Translations under genes and position numbers: made by a program
In this document: one piece after another, positions 44,259-52,479 of the stretch
How the letters are laid out: each line of letters starts with the position of its first letter
Numbering within the stretch: position 1 is the first letter of the stretch
Assembly (NCBI RefSeq): GCF_002999235.1
Contig: NZ_CP027236.1
Coordinates: forward strand, 1,674,001-1,738,000
Length of the DNA: 64,000 nt
Origin: Actinomyces sp. oral taxon 897
GTDB lineage: Bacteria; Actinomycetota; Actinomycetes; Actinomycetales; Actinomycetaceae
Reading direction: 5' to 3'
Notes under the pieces: model-generated
Told to the model about the DNA's origin: nothing
What the model saw: only the letters and a program-made list of their open reading frames with translations
Database searches by the model: none

Positions 44259-44994
44259 AGAGACTCCTAAAGAACGAGAACTCTGCCTTGTTGCGGTCTT
44301 CAGTCAGTGCCGCGACGACGGTGGCGTCCATCTCCTCCTGCGTGGTCGGAGCCTGAGCCGCGTCAAGGGTCCTGGAGATCTTCTCAAACAACGAGGCGAT
44401 TCGCTCGGCCACGTCCTTCCCGTCACTGAGGATCTCGTTGGTAAGGGCGCCTACATTAGTTCCGTACGCGGCGGTCAGCTGCGCGAACACATCTGGCACC
44501 GACTTACCCAGCGCGCAGGGGATGAGGCGCGGAGGAAAGGGCATCTCCCCCAGCGCCTTGACAATAGGGACCCACTGCTCCGGGTAGTCCGTAGGAACCC
44601 CGTCAGTCATAATGAACGCCACGGGCCTGTACGCGCCGCGAGGTCCCCTGTTCTTCTTGTCGATAACGAGGCGTGACTTGAAGAGCTCCAGTGCGGGAGC
44701 AAGATTGGTAACCCCCGACGATGTCAGCGGGAGCATGGTCGCCCCCGAGTCGATGGCAGCCATTTCACGGCTGAGCGACGCCCTCGTGTTGAAGGAGATG
44801 ACACTCACATGGATGTCGACGGTCGTGAGTGGGCGCTCATCGATCACCTGAAAGATGTTGTCAATCGACTCGTTGAGCACGTCGATAGGCCGCCTCCCTC
44901 CGTTTCTAGAGACGCTCATCGTCAGCGAGGTGTCACAGATCAGATACAGGGGCAGGATGCGGTCGGCATCACGAAGCGTTATTGTTGAGGGCAT
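44242..44994 (-). CDS. TerY-like VWA protein of triad 2
   Basis: 250 residues, a single VWA domain of TerY size. The MIDAS start is CDTSLTMS (D-x-S-x-T), the Thr motif is SGVTNLAPAL, and the second Asp is in MTDGVPTD. All three metal-site elements are present. AGAAGGAG lies before the ATG. TerY-type VWA proteins partner with a kinase and a PP2C in stress or DNA-processing systems. The target is unknown. Confidence 0.85.
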   Translation of the reverse strand: MPSTITLRDADRILPLYLICDTSLTMSVSRNGGRRPIDVLNESIDNIFQVIDERPLTTVDIHVSVISFNTRASLSREMAAIDSGATMLPLTSSGVTNLAPALELFKSRLVIDKKNRGPRGAYRPVAFIMTDGVPTDYPEQWVPIVKALGEMPFPPRLIPCALGKSVPDVFAQLTAAYGTNVGALTNEILSDGKDVAERIASLFEKISRTLDAAQAPTTQEEMDATVVAALTEDRNKAEFSFFRSLYGNYS

Positions 44995-45038
44995 GTCACT
45001 CCTTCTGTCAGCAAAACTTTAGGATTCCTGCACGAACT

Positions 45039-45776
45039 CTAGTCCGACAACCTTTCCGGCACGCCCGAGACAATGCCCGGCACGTCGTCAAGGTCACAAA
45101 AATAAGAGGGCGACGACCGGACTTCGACCCGAGCTTCAAATAGGGAGAATACTGCCTTCTCCGCGACCTTGAGCGCGACATCCAAAATGTCGTCAAATCC
45201 TCCTTCCTCAATCATAAACCACCTTCCTGGTATTGAGCCGAAATCTGGATAGGCTATACTTCTCAGGACGTCTACACCTACACTCGATGACCCAAAAACG
45301 CTAATGTGAGGATAATACTTATTACCTACCTTTCTCTTTGGATCGTATCGCACGAGACGCTCGAGCGTCGATTTCCACTCCCTGCAGTCTAGCGGTCGGT
45401 CGGCTAGAACGAGCAGCATACACGGACGCCACACCCTACATCCATGCCGCCTCAGGTTCGCAAAATCTTTTGTGAACTGCGTCACAAACTCTTCGAGGGC
45501 CGGCGCCAAGACGTCGCCGCCTGAGGGCAGGGAACTCGGCAGAACAATATCATCTGCATAGCTTAGCGGCACCATGACCTGAGCCTGATCACTCGCTACG
45601 ATGACGCCTAACATGACACAATCGTCCGCCAGAGGATCACAGGCAATCCTGTTGATGAAGTCCTTCAGCTTCCGTGCCAAGGAGGTGTGAGACAACGTCC
45701 TGGCCAGGATAACGACGTAGAACGGAAACGCAATTGCACCAGTATACGACACCGGCTCGCCGACCAACCTCATCAC
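45039..45776 (-). CDS. Degenerate VWA paralogue (metal site lost)
   Basis: 245 residues, clearly homologous over its length to the intact VWA at 50265-51008. Shared stretches include the pattern SDPxxxDxxMxxxI, VPLxxAxDIVxP, RPCxxxLxD, GNKxYPxI, and RSIAYPDFGxxxGxWFM. The MIDAS start CDASAS is replaced by ILARTLSHTS, the GGTS threonine motif by GGDV, and LTDGEPTD by LADRPLD. It therefore probably cannot bind the metal. DNA around 45,050-45,700 is near 50% GC, the lowest coding stretch in the window. The GTG start directly follows the previous stop. It may be an inactive decoy or regulatory subunit, or a decaying copy. Confidence 0.8.
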   Translation of the reverse strand: MMRLVGEPVSYTGAIAFPFYVVILARTLSHTSLARKLKDFINRIACDPLADDCVMLGVIVASDQAQVMVPLSYADDIVLPSSLPSGGDVLAPALEEFVTQFTKDFANLRRHGCRVWRPCMLLVLADRPLDCREWKSTLERLVRYDPKRKVGNKYYPHISVFGSSSVGVDVLRSIAYPDFGSIPGRWFMIEEGGFDDILDVALKVAEKAVFSLFEARVEVRSSPSYFCDLDDVPGIVSGVPERLSD

Positions 45777-46673
45777 CTACACTGTTCCTGAAACTATCAA
45801 CGCAATCCCCCCGTAGAACACCCAGGACAAGGCCGCGAGTAGGTGCAGCTCCCTGTCCGAGACCATCTTCCTCCCCCTGGCATCGTCCCCTCTCAGGAAG
45901 ACCATTGCGGCAACCAGGAACGGGGATGACATGCACAACGTCAGAAACAGGCTCACGCCTCCTACGACCGGGACGGCGATCCAGACGTGAGACGAGTACA
46001 TCATACCAGCCGGAAGTCCTGAGAAACTCGCATGCAGGAACATCAGGACCACCGGGCCGGAGATCGTCGCGGCCAGGAGGAACACCGCGCAAAATCGTGA
46101 GAGCAGTGAGGTGTCAGCACGTCGACCCGCCTTTCCGGGGACCGTCATCGTCGTGGTTGAGAGATTTCCTAGAGCCAGCAGGATGCTGGCCTCGGTCATG
46201 GCGGAGAGGATTCCGAAGACCGCGTGGCCGTAAAAACGTGATGCCGCCCAGAAGACCATCAGTGCGGACACCGAGGACGCACACAGCATAGTATTAGGTG
46301 CAGAGCGAGCGAGTTCGGCTGCGCCTGAGGCCGCTGCTCTGAGCCGCAAGAGCAGTCGCGTCCTCACTGACACGAGCCTAGTGAATGCATGTGCGAGGAA
46401 CGAGCTCGTGGTACCGGTGACGCCTTTCAGGTGGAGACGCCTCACGGTCCTGGCTTGGGACTCTGCGCAAGTGCGTATCTTGCGCATGACGACGCCTACG
46501 TGTGTCCCCATTCGTGCGGGTGCCGCGCGACGGGCCGCGGACGACAGCGCCAGGAACCTGCCTACGACCCCGCCAAGACCTGTCCTCGTCCACACGAGGA
46601 GCTTATTCCAGGGATCTACGACCAGCGTCCTCACTCGAGGCACTGTCCGCAATCTGGCACGTAATGATCTCAT
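45777..46673 (-). CDS. Multi-pass membrane protein of the TerY-P cassette
   Basis: 298 residues. A strongly basic N-terminal 135 residues (many Arg) is followed by about five hydrophobic helices (for example MLCASSVSALMVFWAASRFY, FCAVFLLAATISGPVVLMFL, IAVPVVGGVSLFLTLCMSS, LHLLAALSWVFYGGIALIV). No family recognised. It overlaps the kinase stop (ATGA) and abuts the degenerate VWA start, so it is co-translated. It may give the triad a membrane anchor. Confidence 0.72.
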   Translation of the reverse strand: MRSLRARLRTVPRVRTLVVDPWNKLLVWTRTGLGGVVGRFLALSSAARRAAPARMGTHVGVVMRKIRTCAESQARTVRRLHLKGVTGTTSSFLAHAFTRLVSVRTRLLLRLRAAASGAAELARSAPNTMLCASSVSALMVFWAASRFYGHAVFGILSAMTEASILLALGNLSTTTMTVPGKAGRRADTSLLSRFCAVFLLAATISGPVVLMFLHASFSGLPAGMMYSSHVWIAVPVVGGVSLFLTLCMSSPFLVAAMVFLRGDDARGRKMVSDRELHLLAALSWVFYGGIALIVSGTV

Positions 46674-48289
46674 GGCTTAGCCGCACTGTACTTGGCCGTC
46701 ACGTGCCTGGAGATATCGTCGACAGCCTGGTCGAGGCTACCGGCGATACCCTGCTCAAGAGACCTGCGCAGGCCCTCCTGGGCACCTTCAATCGTCTGCC
46801 TGGCCTCCTCGCTCGCGGCAGGGAGGTCAGCAATCAGCTGGCTAATAGATCCAGCCTGACGCTCAAGGTCAGGGAAGCGGCACGACCGCATGACCTGACT
46901 CACTATCGCCTCGTACGACCCCGTGCTCGCCCTGTCCAGTCGTCGGACAAAGTCCTCTATCGACGGCAGCATGATTTCTGGCGCAGAGTCTCCCCCTATT
47001 CCTACGGCAGGTCGCCTCGGAAACGACTCCAGGATCGGAGAGATATCTACCGGCGGGAGACGGGGAGTATTAAGTGAAGCGCTCAGCGACCTGTAGTGCT
47101 TACTGCTTTCAATGTCGAACTTAGGGACGTCGAAAACTCGGACGAGATCGGAGTCCTGCTGGACCGTCTGACTGCCTCTGCATATCTCCAGCGTGAACAC
47201 AGTCGGGTCGTGTACCTGCACAGGGTGCTGTCCCTGGAGCGGGTCCACCGGGACGACTGACCCATTGGGGCCATGGATAAAGGCCTTGGTAGCGTTAGAC
47301 ACGTTCCAGACCAGCATGGTGCCCCCGTCCCGCGGCACTACCGAGTCAAGAACGCGGAACTCATGAATAACGGGAACAATAAAATCATTCAGGGCCTGGT
47401 AGAGCTGTTTGGCTGTGGGGCGCTGGTCCGGGTCCTGGCTGAGCGAGGCCTTAATGACGTCGAGGCACTCCGGGCTCAGCTGGCCAGCTAGGTGGTCCGC
47501 TGACTTACGCTGCATAGCACCCCGCCCTCGGGAAAGGCACCGGACCACGCACAGCCCGAGCTTGTAGACGTCGGTACGGGTGTCCTGGAAGTGCGCCCTC
47601 CCCCGGGCGAACGGGTTACGCCCCGGCTCCTCGCACTCAGGAGCCAGGAATGACGGGGAGTTCGCCTGGCGCCTCGATGCATCATCCAGTCTAGCGACTC
47701 CGTCACAGTCCATGAGGACAGAACGAGGATACTCACCCAGACAGAACACCGCGTTCTTCAAGCTCATATCACCGTAGACCACCCCGTACTTGTGCATCAG
47801 GGCGACGGAGTACACCAGCCAGACCATGATTCTCATACGGACCAGGAGGTCACTGAACTCGTCAATCTGATCCTGCGAGAAGCCTGCCCCCTGAAGTGCA
47901 GCTGGTCTCGCAGGTAACCAGCCCAGCTCGCGAGTCCTTGAGTCCTTCTTGCCTGTGGCTGGCGGGTGCAGCTCGGCAAAGAACTCAGGGCGGATCAGCG
48001 GCATAAGGCACCCGCGGACTACGCCGCCCTCCTCCACCAGGGCCAGGGGCCACACGGTCACCTCATCCAGGTCAGAACGGTCCCCATCCGACATGGAGTC
48101 ACGCAGCTGCACCGCCTGACGCATAGCCTCCACAGCCCGAGAGTACTTATCCTGAGACAAGGAGGACTTAAGCTCCTTGTAGGCAAGAGCACCACGGTAC
48201 CCGGGAAGCCTGAACCCGGTACGGAAAACCTCCCCGAAACCACCACTGGCAATAGACGCAAGAGATCCTAGATCAGTTTTTGCGACCAT
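46670..48289 (-). CDS. Ser/Thr protein kinase-like protein of TerY-P triad 1
   Basis: 539 residues from ATG 48289 (GGAGAGGA just upstream; the GTG four codons earlier overlaps that site). The kinase domain occupies about 1-310: Gly loop ASGGFGEVF (14-22), Lys in LAYKEL (K38), catalytic loop YGDMSLKN (172-179, the HRDLKPxN position) and metal loop DCDG (194-197). It is atypical but keeps the key Asp, Asn and Lys. A beta-rich segment follows (about 315-400), then a helical C-terminus. The kinase half has a close, motif-broken copy fused to the PP2C encoded immediately upstream. The gene overlaps the upstream gene by 17 bp. Confidence 0.83.
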   Translation of the reverse strand: MVAKTDLGSLASIASGGFGEVFRTGFRLPGYRGALAYKELKSSLSQDKYSRAVEAMRQAVQLRDSMSDGDRSDLDEVTVWPLALVEEGGVVRGCLMPLIRPEFFAELHPPATGKKDSRTRELGWLPARPAALQGAGFSQDQIDEFSDLLVRMRIMVWLVYSVALMHKYGVVYGDMSLKNAVFCLGEYPRSVLMDCDGVARLDDASRRQANSPSFLAPECEEPGRNPFARGRAHFQDTRTDVYKLGLCVVRCLSRGRGAMQRKSADHLAGQLSPECLDVIKASLSQDPDQRPTAKQLYQALNDFIVPVIHEFRVLDSVVPRDGGTMLVWNVSNATKAFIHGPNGSVVPVDPLQGQHPVQVHDPTVFTLEICRGSQTVQQDSDLVRVFDVPKFDIESSKHYRSLSASLNTPRLPPVDISPILESFPRRPAVGIGGDSAPEIMLPSIEDFVRRLDRASTGSYEAIVSQVMRSCRFPDLERQAGSISQLIADLPAASEEARQTIEGAQEGLRRSLEQGIAGSLDQAVDDISRHVTAKYSAAKP

Positions 48290-49290
48290 TATCCTCTCCA
48301 CCGCAGCTACCTACTTCACCCAGCTTTGGTTTCTGGCTCTGATCATTGCGCACATTGGAACAATTAGGCGAACGTGTGCACGCCGAGTCATACTCTGTCC
48401 TAAACTGAACAAAATTGTTCAGGGCCTGGTAGAGATGTTTGGCCGTGGGGCGCTGGTCCGGGTCCTGGCTAAGCGAGGCCTTAATGGCATCGAGGCACTC
48501 CGGGCTCAGCAGGCCGGTCAGGTGGTCCGCTGACTTAAGCTGTGTAGCACCGTGCCCCCGGGAGAGGCACCGGACCACGCACAGCCCGAGCTTGTAGACG
48601 TCGGTACGGGTGTCCTGGAAGTGCGCCCTCCCCCGGGAAAACGGGCTACGCCCCGGCTCCTCGCACTCAGGAGCCAGGAAGAACGGGGAGTTCGCCTGAC
48701 GCCTCGACATATCATCCAGCCTAGCGACCCTGTCACAACTAGTGAGAACAGAACGAGGATGCTCACCCAGGCAGAACACCGCACTCCTCAGGTTGATATC
48801 ACCGTAGACCGCCCCGTGACTGTGCAGCAGGGCAACGGAGTGCACCAGCCAGACCAGGATCCTCATACGGACCAGGAGACCACTGAACTCGTCAATCTCC
48901 TCCTGCGAGAACCCAGCACGTATGGCCGTCCGCGCCCCCATACACAGCCAGGCCAGGTCACGATTCCTCGAGACCGTCCTGCCCGTGGCGGGCGGGTGCA
49001 GTTCAATAGAGAGCTCAGGGCGGATCATCGGCATAAGGCACCCGCTGACTACGCCGTCTTTCTCTACCAGGGCCAGGGGCCACACGGTCACCTCATCCAG
49101 AGAAGAACGGTCCTCATCCGACATGAAGTCACGGAGCCGCACCGCCTGACGCATACCGCCAATAGCTCGGGAGTACTCCTCCTGGGACAGAGATGACCTA
49201 AGCTCCTTATAGACAAGAGGACCACGGTACCCAGGAAGCCTGAACCCGGTACGGAAAACCTCCCCGAGATCATCATCAGAGGTAAACCCG
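47391..49290 (-). repeat. Tandem duplication of a kinase-domain segment (period 1030 bp)
   Basis: About 870 bp at 47391-48260 recurs at 48421-49290 at a constant offset of 1030 bp. Examples are AGGGCCTGGTAGAG at 47391 and 48421 and the TCCCCGA start at 48231 and 49261. Protein residues align at a constant 310-residue shift without gaps. The copies have diverged by point mutation, including active-site positions. Confidence 0.85.
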
Positions 49291-50249
49291 ACAACCCCGA
49301 GATCTGTATACGACACCACCACCGATGCCGCGACGTCCTCCTGGTCACTACTACTGTCGCGAAGCACAAGACCCGAGTAGCCAGCTACGTTACCTTCACT
49401 GTTCTCGTCTTCTGGAGCGTCGGGTAGGTCAATCCATATTCCGACCGCGGTTCTGTCGTCCATAAAAGACTGTCGGGCGAATCCTACCTGTTGAACGAAC
49501 GTGTACGGATCCGGCGGGGATCCCCACCACTCCGCAAGAGTTTTCTGTACCTCCGCGCTCATCTCCAGGGGAGTACCCACGCCGTCAGACATGAGGAAAA
49601 CTCGGCGACCTCCTGGTGGCCAGGATATGGTATGCACACTCAAACAGCCCGACGGTAGCGCCCTGGTGCGCCCAGCTACCACCTCCGTGTCGGGCTGATC
49701 CGACCTTACCGGCGCGACCAGATGCCACACCGATTCATCATCCAGCACCCAGGCCTGGGAGTCTCCCACCCAGGCGATCTCACCAGAGATCCCACTATCA
49801 CCTGCGCTGACGGCAGCAGCCACGACCGTGGTGGCCATGAGGTCGTTATCGCGTCCAGTTGAGCCTGGCCACGACTCTACCAGACGCATGAGGGAGTTGT
49901 TGGCCTCGAAGAACGCACTGTTCCAGCTACCGGACTTCAGGTAATACCAGGGGAGCTCACGGCACACGTGCGCCGCGGCCTCGTGGGAGTACTTGAACTC
50001 ACCCACCCCGTCACAGACCACTACAATGAGGGTCCTAGTCCTCTGGTCATACATCAACCCGTACGCGTCCTGCCTGGGCTCACTATTACGCGGGTGCCGG
50101 TGCAGGATGCCGCGAACAGAACCGGCCCGCACGGTAAAAGGACCGACTTCATACTCTGAGGCCGCAATGTCAGGCGGCCACGGCTCAGCAGGAGGGACTC
50201 CGCCTCCGATCTCATTCGCCGCTCTCCCTGGCGGACCGATAGCGATCAC
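48273..50249 (-). CDS. PP2C phosphatase fused to a pseudokinase (triad 1)
   Basis: 658 residues from GTG 50249 (RBS AAGGTGGG). Residues of about 38-275 are a PP2C domain with intact motifs: EPRQDAYG, VVCDGVGEF (D80-G81), FLMSDGVGTP, and MDDRTAVGIW (263-272). Residues of about 310-620 copy the kinase at 46670-48289, but the Gly loop ASGGFGEVF reads TSDDDLGEVF, the catalytic-loop Asn is Ser (YGDINLRS, 482-489) and the metal-loop DCDG is SCDR (504-507). The phosphatase looks active and the kinase half dead. It may act as a regulatory or docking domain for the partner kinase. Confidence 0.85.
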   Translation of the reverse strand: MIAIGPPGRAANEIGGGVPPAEPWPPDIAASEYEVGPFTVRAGSVRGILHRHPRNSEPRQDAYGLMYDQRTRTLIVVVCDGVGEFKYSHEAAAHVCRELPWYYLKSGSWNSAFFEANNSLMRLVESWPGSTGRDNDLMATTVVAAAVSAGDSGISGEIAWVGDSQAWVLDDESVWHLVAPVRSDQPDTEVVAGRTRALPSGCLSVHTISWPPGGRRVFLMSDGVGTPLEMSAEVQKTLAEWWGSPPDPYTFVQQVGFARQSFMDDRTAVGIWIDLPDAPEDENSEGNVAGYSGLVLRDSSSDQEDVAASVVVSYTDLGVVGFTSDDDLGEVFRTGFRLPGYRGPLVYKELRSSLSQEEYSRAIGGMRQAVRLRDFMSDEDRSSLDEVTVWPLALVEKDGVVSGCLMPMIRPELSIELHPPATGRTVSRNRDLAWLCMGARTAIRAGFSQEEIDEFSGLLVRMRILVWLVHSVALLHSHGAVYGDINLRSAVFCLGEHPRSVLTSCDRVARLDDMSRRQANSPFFLAPECEEPGRSPFSRGRAHFQDTRTDVYKLGLCVVRCLSRGHGATQLKSADHLTGLLSPECLDAIKASLSQDPDQRPTAKHLYQALNNFVQFRTEYDSACTRSPNCSNVRNDQSQKPKLGEVGSCGGEDNGRKN

Positions 50250-50264
50250 ACTATCCCACCTTTA

Positions 50265-51008
50265 TCATTCAAGAATATCAGGGTTTCCGGACCGGAACTC
50301 AGAGCTGGGCTGCGCCTGGATCATGAGCTCAGGCTCACCCTGCCCGATCGAGTAGCTTGAGCTGATAATCGTCTTCCCGATCGTACCGATCATTGACTCA
50401 AGCAGCGCGCGCACATTGTTTGTCCGGGCCATGAACCACGCCCCCAGCTTTCTTCCGAAATTGGGGTACGCGATCTTCTTCATAATCTGCTCAGTAGCGT
50501 CCCTGAACCCGTACGACACAATGTACGGGTAACGCTTGTTACCTGTCCCGGTCTTAGGGTCCCAGGCGATCAGATCCTGGAACGTGCTCTCCCATTCCCC
50601 GGGGTCGGTCGGCTCTCCATCTGTGAGGAAGAACACGCACGGACGATACACTTTTGACCCTTCGGCCCTGAGGCGCTTGAAGTCCTCAGGGAATCGCCTG
50701 CTAAACTCCTTGAACGCACTGGAGTACGAGGTGCCCCCCATAATGCTCAGAGTCGGCACCGTAACAATGTCTCCCGCAGGGGTGAGCGGGACCAGCGTCT
50801 TCGCCTCGGTTCCGAACGCGATAATGCTGATCATTGTCGTGTCCTCAACAACCGGATCGCTGCTGATAGACGTCACCAGCTCCTCCAGGTTAGCCTGCAG
50901 ATCCGGCAGGTCGGCGCTCATGGAGGCGGAGGCGTCGCAGATGATGTAGAAGGGCATGACCAGTTGCTCCTTGAACGACGACTCTGGGACCTCGGAAACT
51001 TCAGTCAT
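50265..51008 (-). CDS. TerY-like VWA protein of triad 1
   Basis: 247 residues, one VWA domain with a textbook MIDAS: MPFYIICDASASMS, GGTSYSSAF, and LTDGEPTDPGEW. A strong AAGGAGA precedes the ATG, and the PP2C-pseudokinase follows 15 bp downstream. It is the intact paralogue of the degenerate VWA at 45039-45776. It is expected to bind Mg/Mn and act as the adaptor of the kinase/phosphatase pair. Confidence 0.88.
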   Translation of the reverse strand: MTEVSEVPESSFKEQLVMPFYIICDASASMSADLPDLQANLEELVTSISSDPVVEDTTMISIIAFGTEAKTLVPLTPAGDIVTVPTLSIMGGTSYSSAFKEFSRRFPEDFKRLRAEGSKVYRPCVFFLTDGEPTDPGEWESTFQDLIAWDPKTGTGNKRYPYIVSYGFRDATEQIMKKIAYPNFGRKLGAWFMARTNNVRALLESMIGTIGKTIISSSYSIGQGEPELMIQAQPSSEFRSGNPDILE

Positions 51009-51060
51009 GATTCTCTTCTCCTTATGTACTGTGTGCTGAGGTGCGGGGGTGTGATACTTG

Positions 51061-52479
51061 TTAGTGGGTGTCCTGGTCCGACGGTGCGGTACGTCTGAAT
51101 ACCTTTGCGAGACCTCTTCTCAGAATACTGCGTGACGGTTCCTCCTGAACTGACGGGGCGACGGGGAACTCCTGCGGATACCCTACCTTGTACAGCAGCT
51201 CGTTGACGACATCAAACTTGTCGGTCACGACCCGCTGTCCGTCTACCTCCGCATTCGGTCCAGGGGCGTCCTTGTCCGTGATCAGCCAGCCGATGTCGGC
51301 ACGTTCCTTGAGACTACGGTACAGTTTCAGGCAACGCTCTCCCGACATGGCTGCATCTGGTAGGACAAACAGGACCAGGGGCTTGCTAAGCTTCTGCCCG
51401 CGCCGTTGGCAGGACTCAATGTCCTCAGTAACTAGCTGCAGCAGCTCGCGCATTACCCTGGTCATGTCCAGGAAATCAGAGCTGGGCTTCCAGATGCTGG
51501 CCTTGTCAATGCTTCCGGTATCTCGCATAATGGGCCTTCGCGACTCCCCTTGGCCAGCGGCCACGAGCCGTGTCTTGCTCGCAAACGTATTATGGTGGGG
51601 AGTCAGTCCGCGGTCGAGGTCTACGACCAGCTCGACAATCCTGTTATGTATTTTTTTTGGCTTTGACTCCACGCCATTAGCGATGACCAGGTAAGTCAGT
51701 CGCAGAGGAAGGCCTCCTGGGGCCATGTAAGGATCCTGGGGAGAGGGCTGCAGGAGAGCAGGACGGTGCTCCTGGGCGCTAACGGAGGACGCTATAGCCA
51801 CCTGGTTCGCGTGCGCGGCGGACTCCTCCTGGTCCATCATGCGTGCTGGCTCCACCTCGTCCGCGACACGAGAACCTATCTTGACTGAGCTGAAGACCTT
51901 GCCGAGCTCGAGCGCTGGTACCGACATCCTTGTGGACGACTGCGAGGACTCAATGATCTCCTCGCAGACCCTCAGAATGAGGGGGTCAAGGCCCTGGTCA
52001 GGGCCCAGGGCGGTTACCCCTTTAATCGGCTCCCCGGAGATCGGTGTGAGGCTAATGCCACGCACCTGCATGCGGATGCCAGTCAGCTGCGGAGCGCCTC
52101 GCAGACCCATCATAATGGTTTCCAGGTTCTGCCCGTGATCGACCACGATGACACCCAGGACCACGCGAGTGAACTGGTCGAGGTCGCTCTTCAACAGCCC
52201 GGACTCAAATGACTTGCGAATACGCTCTGCGTCAGTCGAGCCGAAGGCACTGGTTCCCCTGTGCCGCAGGGAGGTCCTGAGACCCTGTGGTCCGACGAGA
52301 ACGAGGGCCTCCGAGAGGACCGGGTCGACAGACAGGGAGTAGTCTGCGTTAAGGAAGGCCCGTGAGACCTTGCTCCTGACACCCTCGGAACAGGCTACCA
52401 CTACTACGCCGACTATACGCTCATCCATCTCACCGCTCACGCTCCCCGGGACCTGAGGAGGAACGTCTGTCTGTCTCAT
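51061..52479 (-). CDS. Hypothetical protein of the TerY-P cassette
   Basis: 472 residues, soluble, no named family recognised. An alpha/beta N-terminal half (ERIVGVVVVACSEGV, TRVVLGVIVVDHGQNLETI) is followed by a linker near 215-255. The second alpha/beta domain (LPLRLTYLVIANGV, LVVDLD-like strands, KPLVLFVLPDAAMSGERCLK) has the size and strand order of a VWA-like fold but lacks DxSxS. It could be a metal-independent VWA relative. GGGAG precedes the ATG, which overlaps the DUF4407 stop (ATGA). Its C-terminus is basic (RSILRRGLAKVFRR). Confidence 0.65.
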   Translation of the reverse strand: MRQTDVPPQVPGSVSGEMDERIVGVVVVACSEGVRSKVSRAFLNADYSLSVDPVLSEALVLVGPQGLRTSLRHRGTSAFGSTDAERIRKSFESGLLKSDLDQFTRVVLGVIVVDHGQNLETIMMGLRGAPQLTGIRMQVRGISLTPISGEPIKGVTALGPDQGLDPLILRVCEEIIESSQSSTRMSVPALELGKVFSSVKIGSRVADEVEPARMMDQEESAAHANQVAIASSVSAQEHRPALLQPSPQDPYMAPGGLPLRLTYLVIANGVESKPKKIHNRIVELVVDLDRGLTPHHNTFASKTRLVAAGQGESRRPIMRDTGSIDKASIWKPSSDFLDMTRVMRELLQLVTEDIESCQRRGQKLSKPLVLFVLPDAAMSGERCLKLYRSLKERADIGWLITDKDAPGPNAEVDGQRVVTDKFDVVNELLYKVGYPQEFPVAPSVQEEPSRSILRRGLAKVFRRTAPSDQDTH

